Notes: generated by a model from the letters alone, not told the origin. Shown: positions 1-12,350, counted from the first letter of the stretch. The stretch is 64,000 nucleotides of DNA from Ridgeia piscesae (GCA_025642075.2 JAODUO010001657.1:1-64000); one strand, 5' to 3'. Numbers and translations: made by a program.

Positions 1-899
1 TTATTGCTAACTGCATCACAGTGACATCTGACTGAAAGACGTAAAGGCCAAAATATTATTGTTTGTATGTTAAGCCAGGAGGTCCATAATAATATAATGC
101 CTATGTTGCCCTCAGACGAGACACTGCTAATCATTGCTAATGTTGTGAGGAAGGCTCAACTTCAAAGTCAGCCAGGAAACTAGAATAAACTGGTGCCAAA
201 TTGAACCCTGACTAAAGAAAAAAAGGGATATTGACCTAGGGCACTGGTTTTTACCCCCACCTTTTTTCTGAAGGGGAATGACGGGTCATTTTTCCAACAT
301 CCAGAATCCTGACTGGGTCTGGGCGGTTAGCTGCTAAATCCCTGTCTAGTATTATGTTTAATTAAATGCAAACTCTAAACCTGTCTAAATCCACAACTAT
401 TCTGTGTTTGTCCCATCCAGACATGGGGTCAAATACATTAAAATTTATTTTAAAAATAAAATATTCTTGAGGGATTACAAATATTTTTTAAATAAAATGT
501 TTTAAAAACAAATCATTAAAAATATTAAATACTTTTTTTTTTTTCAAATATTTTTTTTTTTCTTTAGATAAAAAAAAGGGAAACCATATTTGAGCATCTA
601 GTTTATAGGGCATAATTAGTTTTTTGCTCATATGATAACAGGCAGGGAGTATTGTTATTGCTAACTGCATCACAGTGACAACTGACTGAAAGACATAAAG
701 GCCAAAATATATTGTTTGTATGTTAAAGGAGGTCCATAATAATATAATGCCTATGTTGCCCTCAAAAGAGACACTGCTAATCATTGCTAATGTTGTGAGG
801 AAGGCTCAACTTCAAAGTAAACCAAAGAAACCAGAATAAACTGGTGCCAAATTGAAGCCTGACTAAAGAACAAAAGGGGATATTGACCTATGGTCACTG
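1..899 (+). repeat. Direct duplication of ~245 bp (1-247 and 655-899)
   Basis: The block at 1-247 recurs at 655-899 with a constant offset of about 654 bp and only scattered substitutions and small indels. Both copies begin TTATTGCTAACTGCATCACA and share an internal stretch on an unfinished colinear path to GATATTGACCTA. The second copy lies inside the inverted-repeat element at 418-1228, while the first lies outside it. The first copy may be the interior of a neighbouring, truncated copy of the same element. No coding potential is recognised. Confidence 0.85.
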
Positions 900-1228
900 T
901 TAGGTATTAATCCATCCTCTGGCTCTGAGCAATCACAAGTTGTGGTCACTGCAGGGCCACGGGGAAGCCTGCTGTTAAGTGTCTTCATCAGTAATTAGCA
1001 ATGTTGGGTGAAGTTGCAGTGCATTAAGGTAATCAGTTTGGCAGGCATTACATGTGACAGTGAAAAGGAAATGTTGATACTGACAATGTATTTGAAAAAA
1101 TATTTGAAAAAGTCAAATACTTTAGGAAAGTATTTAAATACAAATACTTTTAATTCCTAAACATCAAATACAAATACTTAAAAAGTATTTAAATACTTCA
1201 AATACAAATGTATTTGACCCCATGTCTG
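418..1228. mobile_element. Non-autonomous hAT-like DNA transposon (MITE) with 22-bp perfect inverted ends
   Basis: The left end at 418-439 starts CAGACATGGGGTCAAATAC, and its exact reverse complement closes the element at 1207-1228. The 5'-CAG start resembles hAT-superfamily ends. The subterminal regions are AT-rich and full of AAATAC/GTATTT words. There is no transposase reading frame, so it would have to move in trans. I could not find a matching 8-bp target duplication (GTCCCATC on the left, AAATATAC on the right), so the superfamily call is inference. Confidence 0.6.
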
Positions 1229-1559
1229 AAATATACTACATATTTGAATTGGATACTCTTTTGAATATGCCCCCTGGTTTGAAGTGTTGTTATTGTAATG
1301 TATTTGATCATGTGTATTTGAAATTTGTAAATGCCTCATATTTGTATTTGATTCAGAAACCATAAATTAAGTTATTAATCAAGCGTTAAATGATTCATCC
1401 AATACTGAGAAAGTCGTCTAATTATTAATAAAAAACACCTGGATAGTGGATAGCAGTAATCAGTTAGAACATTAGTGACACAACAACAGAACAAGAATGA
1501 CACCTAGGGATTCCATAAAGTCGCCTTTATGTTAGAAACAGGATATTCATTAAAGTAAT

Positions 1560-1735
1560 CATGAAAGTAATCATGATTACATTGTAAAGTAATCATACTC
1601 GTACTCGAGTATATTGTAAAGTAATCGTACTCGTACTCGAGTACATTTTTTCTGAGTACTCGTACTCATGCATGTTCAAAGTAATCGTACTCATCGAGTA
1701 CATTTGTATTGTACTCACTCCATCTCTGGTATATT
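1560..1735. repeat. Degenerate GTAATCGTACTCGTACTCGAGTAC repeats, possible MITE end
   Basis: Four diverged units built on AAAGTAATC, ACTCGTACTC and ACTCGAGTAC words follow one another and stop at CTCCATCTCTG near 1735. The word ACTCGAGT is self-complementary. The CATCTCTG terminus looks like one end of a hAT-type MITE (CAGAGATGG in the other orientation). No opposite end was found, so this is at best a fragment. Confidence 0.45.
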
Positions 1736-1767
1736 GTTAACTGGCAAAATGGTCATATCTGACTTAC

Positions 1768-1965
1768 TTGCTAAACCATTGGATTAATTTTTTTAATTAC
1801 ATTAGTGATTTGCACGACACAGTGGTTGAGGGTAGAGAATTCCACTCATTGTGGGGGAAAGAAACTGGTTCCAAATGTTTACCAGTGTTTACCCGAAGAT
1901 CTAGTGTTGTATTGGATAGGATTGTGGGATATCTACAAGTCCACGTTCCATCTAGTATATTATGC
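1768..1965 (-). mobile_element. LINE reverse-transcriptase C-terminal fragment
   Basis: Read on the minus strand, the segment encodes WNSLPSTTVSCKSL, which matches the W-N-S-L-P...S-L-N-F motif near the C terminus of many animal non-LTR retrotransposon ORF2 proteins. The equivalent part of a second fragment at 3505-3735 aligns with it by eye, so both derive from the same or a related family. No intact reading frame remains. Confidence 0.5.
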
Positions 1966-3470
1966 TAGTCTGTTAATATTTCTTCTTGTTTGCTCAGTGT
2001 GTCCCCAATATTTCAAGAAACTACCAATAAAGGCAATAATATTGCAAATTTGCAAAGTGATTTTTACAGTACATAAGTTATGTCTCATCATAGCTAATTA
2101 TTCATCCTTTACTGTAAGCCTGTAACATGTCCTAGTATCAATGTTGTATGAGTATCTGAACTGATACAGCACACAGAATTTGTAATTTGTTCTCTCACTG
2201 AACAAATAACATGAATGATTGAAAACAACATTCGCAATGTTATTTTTTAATGTTTGAATAATATTATGTTTACTGAAAAATAACGCAGTCACGTTGGCAC
2301 TTTCAGAGCGGTCAACCTGAAAATAAGAACTGCATGCGTAGCTACGAAACTCGAAAGGCAGTACTTTTGAAAAGCGAGTGATATCAAAGTGCCTATAATA
2401 TTACTATCGGATTACTATGACGTCTATGATCTGCTTGCATTCAGCTGTTTTTTGTGTGTTATTGACATGTAGCTTTACCTTATTTCATGCCTCTGTTCAT
2501 GCAAACGTGATATATACCATTCAAAGTAGGATAAAATAAAACAAATAATAATGAATAACAATATCGGCCCTAACTCGCTTGGACCTAGTTAGCGGCTCCA
2601 TGATCCCGTGTACATACCTTCTAGAACGTTAACTGTGGTGGACGTTTACGAACAATATCAGTATGTACAAAAGGTCATCTCGACAGACATCGCAATGTGT
2701 CTAATGGTACAAGATTCAAATAATTTAGATACAGAAGACTTAATAATATTTACTAACCTTCTTGCGCGCTTTGATGACTTGGCTACGGCGACGGAAGGAT
2801 TCGACGGGTAACCCGTTTCGACGACTATCGTTGGTGATTAAATATCGCGCTAATATCGTTTGCACAGCTCCATACTTGAAAACTCGACGTCGCCGACGTT
2901 TCTGCGGATCTTGACCCAGTATATACGGTGAGAAACATCCTATTCGAAGCGACGTTCTTCGAACGGATGTCCTTCTTCGAAGTTCGCGTATCTTACAACA
3001 TTGTGTTTACAACGGCGATAGCATTGACGCCGCAATCGGACACGTGACTTTAAGGCCGGTTCTGCGTTGCTGAGTGGTCAGACCACGGTCAGACAACAGG
3101 AAGAGGCGCATCATGGACGCCTCTATGAAGCCGATGATTTCAGTAAAATTATCCACTTTGGAATAATTTTACTAATAAACCACTGACGTTAAAAATGTGA
3201 TTACCGTTCAGAATGGTTGCTTTGTATTAGCTCTTTCACTTGCATAGCACTTAATATTTCCCTTTTGGTTCCCTTTAAATGTGTGGGAATCGAATCCTAG
3301 TCCACAAACGTATTGATCTCTCTGTCCGCCATTTATAAACAATGAAACATATCGTTTGTTGCGCGTATTGCTATATTTGTATTAACGTGTTAACATGAAT
3401 AAGAATACCGACACAGAGCCATAGATGGTAGAGTTTAGCCACTAGCGGTGTAACTATCACGTGATCATAA
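1966..3470. other. Intergenic DNA without a recognised gene
   Basis: AT-rich DNA with only short open frames, none resembling a known protein. Around 2760-3060 the composition is more CG-rich (CGACG words), but I can assign no function. Confidence 0.5.
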
Positions 3471-3504
3471 TATAAATTATGCCGTTGTTCTGCTTGTATC
3501 TGTA

Positions 3505-5320
3505 ACTGGCAAAATGTACTGGGGACACATCACGCCAGTGCGCATGGTGGGTCGTCTAACTTAATTGTTAAAATGTTGGATTAAATTATTTTGAAATGAG
3601 TTTAGTGATTTACTTGAGATAGTGTATTTGGGCAGAGAATTTCATTCTTTAATTGTGGTTGGGAAGAAGCTGTTTCCAAATATGTCGGTTTTCTTGAGGC
3701 TAATTTCATTGTGAAGCATTTGGTGGGATTGAATTTCATAAGCCAGGTGTTTTGCCATTCCTCAAGTTTGAGTAGGTCATTTTTGAGGAGAGAAGTGTCA
3801 TTGTCTCAATTAACTGGTAAATATAGTTGGCAGTCATCTGCAAAAAGGCAGAAGTGAGATTGTTAGGTAGGTCATTTACGTAAAGTAAGAAAAATAGGGG
3901 CCCCAGTATGGTTCTCTGTGGTACCCCTGAGGTGACTTCAATTGGTATGGATGCTGATCCAATTATTACAACCTGTTGAGTTCTTTCTGCAAAGAAGCTT
4001 TCTATCCATGATGATATTGGGCCTGTGATGCCATAATATTTCAGTTTGTGGATTAGTCTTTTATGTGGAACTTCATCGAATGCTTTAGTGAAGTCTAGAA
4101 TGGCCATGTCTACAGATTTCTCTTCGTCTATGGATTTGCTTACGTCATGGACAGTTTGAATTAATAATGAGTTTCTGTTGATCTTTTTGCACGAAAACCA
4201 TGTTGGTGTTAAGTTAGGATGTGATGTTGTTCAAGGTGTGGCTATGAATTATGTGTTCAAGAAGTTTAGAAATCACAGGTGTTCAGGATATTGGTCTATC
4301 GTTTGAAGTTTCTGCCGTTTCCGTTCTTGAAAATTGCTGTTATGTTTGCTTCTTTCCAGGCTTTGGGGACTTGACCAGAGTCAACTGATGATTGGAAGAT
4401 ATCATATATTATTGGTGTTAGGTGGGAGGCATATCTGTTTAGAAACCATGCTGGAATGCCATCTGGTCCTTGCTATTTAGAGGTGTTAATTTTTGATAGT
4501 TGGTCATGTACTTTTTTAAGTGAAATTGTTAGTTTGGTTATTTTTCCATGTGGACTGTCGTTCGGATTTGGCAACTTGGAATTTCCTTCATGTGTGAAGA
4601 CACTTTTGAACTGATTGCCTAAGGCTTCTGCTTTTTGTTTGTCATCGCTAATTATGTTTCCAGCAATGTTGATTTCCCCAATACCCTGGTTATCTTGTCT
4701 AAGTTTGGAAATGAAACTCCAGAATGCTTTCGGTTTGTCTGTTATTGCAGTTGTTAGGAATTGATTTATATAGAACAGTCTAGCAGAACGAATGTGTTTG
4801 TGCATGTCTTTCCTGATGTAACAAAACTCTTGCCAGTCTTCCGGATTTCTAGATCTTTTTGCTTTTCTATATAATCGTTTCTTTCTTTTGCAAATGTTTT
4901 CAATCTGGAAGTTGTAAGACGGAGTGGTACGTATTGGTTCATAATGTTGATGATTTTTGTTGAAACAAGGTTCCATCTGTATGTTTTTGTTTAGAGAGAA
5001 GTATGCATATGTGATGTCATCGAGAGATTTCTGGATGTTAGGGTTGTCAGCTTTATTTCTGATGAAATGTTTCCGTTTTGTGCGATGTTTACGTTTGGTT
5101 ATTTACTTCAATGATAACTGGGCCTGCTATGCCGTCTACTACATTTAGTTTCTTTATTAACCCATGTCTATTTGTGAAGACAAGATCTAGGATATTGTTG
5201 GAATTTCTTTGTTTACGTGTGGGTTCATTGACATGGTGTATTAGTCCATGTTCCTCTACGAGAGAGAGAGAGAGAGAGAGAGAGTAGCTTGGAGATGCTC
5301 TAATGACTAATAGGTGCACA
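3505..5320 (-). mobile_element. Degenerate non-LTR retrotransposon (LINE, jockey/CR1-like) ORF2 remnant
   Basis: In minus-strand order three blocks can be seen. The first, at 5319-5089, is the end of an endonuclease domain (PTRKQRNSNNILDLVFTN). The second, at 4976-4473, is the linker before RT, rich in basic residues (KRKKRLYRKAKRSRN). The third, at 4107-3736, is an RT core with AILDFTKAFDEVPHKRL and the GVPQ..LGPLFFLLYVNDLP motif. The catalytic FADD box lies just after this in another frame (about 3825-3850), so a frameshift separates it. The sequence then jumps to a C-terminal NSLP motif at about 3650 and an apparent 3' tail near 3505. The N-terminal half, part of the endonuclease and part of the palm/thumb are missing or shifted, so the copy is dead. 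Confidence 0.85.
5261..5285. repeat. (GA)n microsatellite
   Basis: About 12 GA dinucleotides interrupt the endonuclease portion of the LINE remnant, where they produce an artificial Ser-Leu run on the minus strand. Confidence 0.95.
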
Positions 5321-6052
5321 CATAGATACGATGTGCTATTAGACGTTTGGGCTTCATGCTGAGAAACATTCGTAGGAAGCTGAGGGAAGTTAAATTAAAA
5401 CGGTATTAATTTAAGGGTATGTTAGCTATGCGCAATAAAGTAACATCAGTCCAACATCCAGGCTTGGACGGTGGTGTATTCGTTCTCCGACCGTGAACGT
5501 GATATAAATGGAGAATTAATTACTAAAAAGTGTCTATGATCCTAGCTATCATACATTGTTGTTTTCGCAGTTTACCATTCCAACCAAGAAGCAATGTAAT
5601 ATAGATGTAGAGGCTTTTTGATATGACGCCGTCCAATTGCCGATTAGTGTACTGTCATGGAGTGAGGAGCTAGACTGTGTTTTGCTGGATGTTAATTGCC
5701 CTACCCATTTTCGTGGCTTATACCAGTTTCAGCGTCATTATGATTACTTACATCTTTTATTAGATATATTGGACACTGTGGGGAAAAGGACGTCTACAAA
5801 TTTGCAGCAATGCTATTTGTAACAAACTAAAATGAACGAAGCAACCAGATATTTGTGAAACGCAAACGCAGAGCACAGAATTTCAGTGCGCCATAAATCG
5901 TGACGATGTTGTAAACAACCGTTAATTTTTCATTCATCGAACGAAATTGCAAGCAGCTTTTCACACCACTTACCACAGGAATATTATCGAATAGCCTGCG
6001 TGACTACATTTTATGTATTCCAATAATTTAGGTGGAAGGCTGGAAGTTTAGC

Positions 6053-6330
6053 CCCTTACAAAAAAAGAACCAATGGAATACCACTGAATACCATTGAATA
6101 CCATTCAGTATCATTCAGTACCATTGGACCATTCATTAGATGATTAGTGTTTCAGTAGGACTCATTGGTACTGTCAACGGTAATTTAAAACTTCCATTCA
6201 ATCCCATTGAATGGTACAAAGAATTTAAAATATTCAAATACCATCCAGATACCATTCAAATACACTTAGCCATAATACCCCCTAGGACCATTCAAATTAT
6301 TCAATGGTATTTGAATGGTATTTTTGTAAG

Positions 6331-6332
<2 letters not shown>
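6053..6332. mobile_element. MITE copy 1, ~280 bp, inverted ends CCCTTACAAAAAAAG
   Basis: The element opens CCCTTACAAAAAAAGAACCA and closes TTTTTGTAAGGG. The interior is full of CATTGAATACCA / TGGTATTTGAATGG words that make long subterminal inverted repeats. A second copy sits at 7160-7434 with the same ends and interior order. There is no coding capacity. It abuts a TA repeat on the right, and no clear target-site duplication can be read. Confidence 0.75.

Positions 6333-6390
<58 letters not shown>
6333..6390. repeat. (TA)n microsatellite
   Basis: About 29 TA units fused to the right end of MITE copy 1. Confidence 0.97.
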
Positions 6391-6394
<4 letters not shown>

Positions 6395-6790
6395 TCTCTC
6401 CAGGTGGGGTTCAGCTTTGCCAGTGACAACGTAGCTACAACAATACTGGTCTTTACTTCTTGATTAGATCTTGCGTCATCTATTATAGTTGCTCCAAGGT
6501 AATTGAACTGTCCCACCATTACCTGTGCTTTCTACGGGTATTGCAACATCCTCGTTGGTTTCCATTCTTGCTTTATTTTTTCCTGCATGTCAAACGTCTT
6601 TGCACTCTCTTCAAGTCTACTTGTCATGTTGATCAGTTCTTCAGCTTTGCCTGCCACCAGGTCTATATAATCAGCGAAGCATGGGTTGATGATTGGTCTT
6701 CCTCCAATGCTTACTGTTTCAATATGTTCTTTATTGTCTCTATTAATAAGTTGCTTGTGCAATGTACATCTCCAGAATTCACTCCGCGTT
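6391..6790 (-). mobile_element. LINE RT fragment (second family)
   Basis: Minus-strand reading frames at 6762-6532 and 6519-6391 show GGRPIINPCFADYIDLVAGK (a FADD-type catalytic box mutated to FADY), LEESAKTF, and then FNYLGATI..D...EVKTSI....LAKLNPTWRD. This YLG...EV.RI pattern is typical of RT in LINEs common in invertebrates. The two parts are in different frames, and the fragment is cut short at the TA repeat. It is a decayed pseudogene. Confidence 0.8.
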
Positions 6791-7159
6791 ACATGGCTAG
6801 CAAGACAAATGCGCTAGTGCGCATGATCGTTGCTATAGTCTTTTGCACAAGTCACATCCCTTCTGTTCTAAAAGAACTTAATGCCATTCTGAATTATGAA
6901 TATTCCACTTCTTAATCTATTCATAGCAAACAACTATAATCACTTTGCAGTGCACAAACATATAAAAACACAAGCTCACAATTAGTCTTCATTGTAATAC
7001 GGTCCATATACGACTATTAAGAATTATTCATTAAAATAATGTCGAATGTTCTGAAACATCTGAACGACTAATACTAATTATAAACCATTACGTCAAATAT
7101 TCTTCTTTTAAGGTAAACTGGCCAATTAAGTCGAAATTATTGTTCAATATTAAACCTCT
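6791..7159. other. Intergenic spacer
   Basis: AT-rich spacer between LINE debris and MITE copy 2. No gene or motif was recognised. Confidence 0.5.
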
Positions 7160-7434
7160 CCCTTACAAAAAAAGAGTCAATGGTATACCACTGATTACCA
7201 TTGAATACCATTCAGTAACAATGATATTTCAGCAGGACTCAGCGGTACTCTCAACGGTAATTTAAAATACCATTAAACACCACTGAACGGTACAAAGAAT
7301 CCAAAATACCATTCAAAATATCATTCAAATACCCTTGGCCATAATACCATCTAGGACCATTCAAGTACCTTTCAAAAACCATTCAAAAATCAATGGTATT
7401 TGAATGGTATTTGAATGCTATTTTTTTGTAAGGG
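7160..7434. mobile_element. MITE copy 2, ~275 bp, inverted ends CCCTTACAAAAAAAG
   Basis: Same ends and internal CATTGAATACCA / AATGGTATTTGAATGG words as copy 1 (6053-6332), with scattered substitutions. It ends TTTTTTTGTAAGGG immediately before the gypsy remnant. No ORF. Confidence 0.75.
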
Positions 7435-7439
7435 CTTGC

Positions 7440-9210
7440 ACAGTCCAATTTACGATCCGTGTTTTCACATTACAATCACTTGTGAACATAGTCCTCCAGA
7501 CGCGCGGGTCTTTTCTTCTGTCTGTTGATCGTCTGTCGCCGGTTCGCTGTCGATCGCTGTCTCGTTCATGGTCGTGGACTTTGGCGGGACAGGAACAGCT
7601 GCATAGCGTTGCAGATCATGTGACAGGACTGGCACAAGTGGTACTGTCGTCTCTGTCTCACGTGTTCTCCGTAGATGCACTCGATTGCACCTGTATGTCC
7701 CCTGAGTTGTATCTACCTCATACGAGCGCTCATCAATTCGTCTTTGCACAACAGACTTTTCCCATTCCTTTTGTCCTTGACGAAACGGCTTCATTCGGAC
7801 CACATCCCCTTCTTCTAAGACGGGCAGATCTTTGGCTGTCTTGTTGTAGTGTTTGGCCTGTTTACGTTGCAAGTCGTTGAGGCGGATTCTGTCTTGGTTC
7901 AGATACTCTTCCCCTCATGGTGCTAGAAGCTTGCTGGACATTGGCAGTCGTGTCCGAGTTCTCCTGTCCAGTAGACGTTGTGCTGGGCTGCTTCTCAGAC
8001 CTTGCGCTTCTGCTTTCCCATTGGCATTCTGGTGTCCTGGTGCACTCGTTTGATGTTGGAAATCCCACTTCGCAGCGAATGTCCGGAACTCTTCCGACAC
8101 GTACTGAGGTCCGTTATCGCTGACGATCACAGATGGATGCCAAATCTAGCAAAACGTTCTCCTGACTTTCTCCCATTGTAGCGTCGGTGTTTCGTGTGGT
8201 ATGAGGGTTTCTTTCTGTTGCGATCTGCGTTCCTCGTCTTATGTCTGCTGCCATGTTCGGCCAGTACAGACATTCTCGTGCTCGTCGTAGTGCACTTTCC
8301 ACTCCCAGGTGTGATATGTGGAGACATTCCTTCGTGAGTTCCCGCCTTCTCTCGGGAATAACAACTCGTTCTCAGCGGAATATCAGTCCATCGTTGACAG
8401 CGAGTTCATCTCTCATGCTGAAGTATGCATGGACACTGGCTAGTACTTCATGTCTCGACTCTGGCCAACCTCGCTGTATCACATGTTTCAACATGTGCAA
8501 CGTCTCGTCCCTGTCTGTGCACGCCTTGACCATTTGCATGCGTTCTGTGCTGATTGCATTCACAGCACCGAAGTTGTCAGTACTTCCACTGTGTGGCAGG
8601 TATGCTCTTGAGAGTGTATCTGCAATATACATATATTTCCCTTTGTGGTATACGACTTCAGTGTCGTACTGCAGCATGCGAAGAAGCATTCCTTGCAGTC
8701 TCCGTGGTGCTTCGTGTAGCGGTTTCTTCACGATTATTTCCAGTGGCTTGTGATCACTGTGTACGATTGTTCTTCTCCCAAACGTATACTGATGGAAACG
8801 TTCCAACGCGAACACAATGGCCAGACATTCTTTCTCGATTTGAGCATATCGAGTTTCTGTGCTGGTGAGCGCACGACTTTCATACCCAATGGGTTTCCCA
8901 TTCTGAATGAGTGCAGCTCCCAGTCCTCTTTCACTAGCGTCACATTCTACGACTAACTCGCTCTGCGAGTCGTAGTACGCAAGAGCGGGGCTCTCCGTCG
9001 TCAGCTTCTTTACTTGCGTCATTGCTTCGTCTTGTTCTTTGGTCAGGCTGAGTTAGTCTCCTGATGGGCATTATAGTTCTGGAGAGGCCAGGTAGGAACT
9101 TCGATATGTATCCTACTGTTCCCTGCAACCTCTGAATTCCCTTGACATCTGTCGAGTTTTCCATCTTGAGGATTGCCGGCCATAATTTAATCGTACACAA
9201 CAACTCAGTT
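7440..9210 (-). mobile_element. Truncated, frameshifted Ty3/gypsy LTR retrotransposon pol (RT end, RNase H, integrase)
   Basis: In minus-strand order the blocks are as follows. The RT thumb end is at 9203-9040 (LQGTVGYISKFLPGLS). RNase H is at 9022-8630, with the DASERGLGAAL active-site motif, HSDHKPLE and YIADTLSRA. The integrase zinc-binding part is at about 8300-8240 (ARECLYWPNMAADIR). The catalytic core is at 8130-7915 (IVSDNGPQYVSEEF ... APGHQNANGKAEA). The integrase C-terminal part is at 7872-7600 (HYNKTAKDLPVLEEGDVVRM). Gag, protease and the RT palm are absent, and no LTRs were found. Only ~50 codons separate the WPNM and SDNGPQ motifs where about 100 are expected, so the first catalytic Asp region is deleted. 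It is inactive. Confidence 0.88.
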
Positions 9211-10741
9211 TCAGCTTGAGTTAATTTGGTGTACGTTTTGTTTGTGGAAAAATATTATTGAAAGATACCGAACTGTTATCTCTTATATTATAAATGTTGA
9301 ACGTCCACGTACGCTTAAGCACAGGTCGCAATGTATGTAACTACAGGGCGACGTATTTAATTATATCATCGAATTACATGTTGTCTTTACAATATATTTA
9401 TTTTAATATCAACTGATATTTCGTGATTAATTTTTGTTCATTCTATAATCATTATTATTATATATTTCGTATATCGCGCTCATCCAAATAATTGTTTTGG
9501 TTGACATTATAATTGTAACAGAGTTAATAGCATGCATGAAATCGTAACTATTTTATTAATGGTAAATTTCGTTAGCTACTATATGTAAATAAACTACAAT
9601 GTCTTTAAACGTATATAAGTAAACGAATGCAACACTAATACATTCAATGTATGCATGAATAAATAACTGCAATCGTTAAATGTTTATATATATATATATA
9701 TATTATATATACCAGCTAAAATGGATCCGTGTATATGTTACTTAAATTAGCATATAACCTTTGGTTAAATTATTATCTTTTCTTTGGCATATTCAGTAAT
9801 ATTAGATAAATATTTTTCCTTTATAATTAATTATGAAACAGTTAATACAAATACATCGATCTACCCAATCAGTATAATCGCATACATTACCACACTTTCA
9901 TACGTGTACAAAACACGTCACACAGTACGTGCCGGCATCAACTAAACAACTATATTAAACACACCAAGACACATAACGAACATGTCGAACATACCCTGAA
10001 CATACATATGTTTCTTTTTGTTTTATAAAACATAAGATTATGCATACGTTTATAATTATTAGACAGACACAGACACTCAGAAACACATGCACACAGACAT
10101 AGTCACAGACATGCACACGCGCACACGCGCACACACGCATACACACGCTCGTACACGTAATGAGTATTTATTGAAGAAACTGTTTATGTTGTTAGACGAT
10201 GCAATATGTTCTGGTTTAATAATCATCACTAAAAACTCATGCTTGTTGGAAACTGGTTGTACTCATTTTTTAATTTTTCTGGCAAAACAGTCGTTCAAAT
10301 AGGCTGTTGGGCAGCCATATATAGTGATATAGGATATAATTCCACAAAAGAATAGTTCAAAACCACAATTAGTAGTCTTGTAAAAAAAGTTTGTGCATTC
10401 TTTTTCAGATGATGCATTGAAAATTACGTATTCCTGTCAGATTATGTATATTCATTTTCTAACACCATAAAATACAGTTGTACGTGACTGATTGTAGTTA
10501 GAATACTGTGTTTTGACGCAAAAGCACTGTCAAATCTTTCTCTAAACCATTTTGTTCACTTGCACAATTTAGGGTAATGTTGGTTCAGTGTTGTGTGGGG
10601 CAGGTTCATACCCTGCTGGTGTTCCTTATGCAAACACTACATGTTGTGTGCACACACATTGATTCAATAAGTATAAGTATTGGATAAGTTCAGCTGGTTT
10701 TGTAATATTTTAGAAATGCATTGAACCATAATCAAACACAT

Positions 10742-10779
<38 letters not shown>

Positions 10780-11204
10780 TATATATGTATGTATATAAGC
10801 AGGAATATTAATTCCTTCTTCACAAATGTCTTGCAGTTTGGTTGCCAAACAAAGATAGATTAATATCCAACTCACACAAATAGGACGTAAGTCCTACCTG
10901 TAGGCTGTAGAAGAAGGACGATAACATGTTTCTCGCTGGCAGCATCATACGATCAGCGTCAGAGTTCTGCCATAAAGATAAGTACAACAAACATAAGTCT
11001 TATTTAGGTCAGCGTAGAATATGTTGAGGACTGCAGTAGCAATATCAAACTATGGTAGTTGCAAGAAGTCAAGGGTGTAAGTTAGTCCTATATCCCAGTG
11101 GTGGACCATGTGCTGAAGAAACTTCATGTTTCAGACTGTTGCTATAGGAACAGTTGAGACTTCAATCTGAAATACCATGATTGGTTAGACAACCGTTAGA
11201 TGCG
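9211..11204. other. AT-rich intergenic DNA with small microsatellites
   Basis: No coding exon was recognised. Contents include a TA run near 9690-9714, AC/GC-rich alternating purine-pyrimidine DNA at 10087-10157 (ACACGCGCACACGCGCACAC, Z-DNA-prone), and a CA-then-TA run at about 10738-10790. Confidence 0.6.
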
Positions 11205-11640
<436 letters not shown>

Positions 11641-12115
11641 TAGATATGTTATGAATATTGATGAAGAGAAAGATAAAATATCTGAAGTGAAAGACGTGGC
11701 GAATGAGACAGTGTTGGCACATATTATGAATGTGGATTAAATCATTTGCTGACGACATTGTAAAGCCGTGCACATGCATGATAATATGAAAATATTTGTG
11801 TAGATAGCACATGAACATTCACAGCACCTACTTAGTAATAAGTTAAGGTTGCTCTAATTTCACAATTACTCTATTTTACAAATAAATAACAAAAATCAAT
11901 ACATTCTTAATTCCCATCCAGGTTTATATATAACTGTCCTATGTGTATAATTCTTACTTCACTGCACCCACCAATTTTTCTTTCTGTCTAGATATGCATT
12001 TATTTATGGGATCTAGATTGTCTTGGGAATGCAACATACAACAGGTCATGTTTATGAAATAGTAGCTTTTACGGGTTCAACACACATTAATGCTGTACTT
12101 TTACACAAAACCTAT

Positions 12116-12350
12116 ATGTAGGGGTCCATATTCTATAATAGAATATGAACCAGGCCCCTGGGTCCATATTCTATAGGGAATATGGACCCAGGGCTGTCCA
12201 TATTCTATTATAGAATATGGACCCCTACATGGTGCATTTTCTATGGGGTCCATATTCTATGACACCGGCATCAAAAAGAATATGGACTCCCAAAGATGGA
12301 CCCGGGGGTCTTTATTCTATTATAGAATTATTATATTATAGAATTTTTAC
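12116..12350. repeat. Cluster of GGGTCCATATTCTA palindromes
   Basis: The segment 12116-12230 is a ~115-bp imperfect palindrome opening ATGTAGGGGTCCATATTCTA and closing on its complement at ACCCCTACAT. Nested inside it is CCTGGGTCCATATTCTATAG with its own inverted partner ATATGGACCCAGG. Further degraded copies of TCCATATTCTAT continue to 12350. It could fold into a long hairpin. There is no reading frame. It lies downstream of NENF. Confidence 0.85.

Noticed and set aside
7404..8753. Plus-strand frames over the gypsy region
   Set aside because: They are antisense shadows of the minus-strand pol coding sequence.
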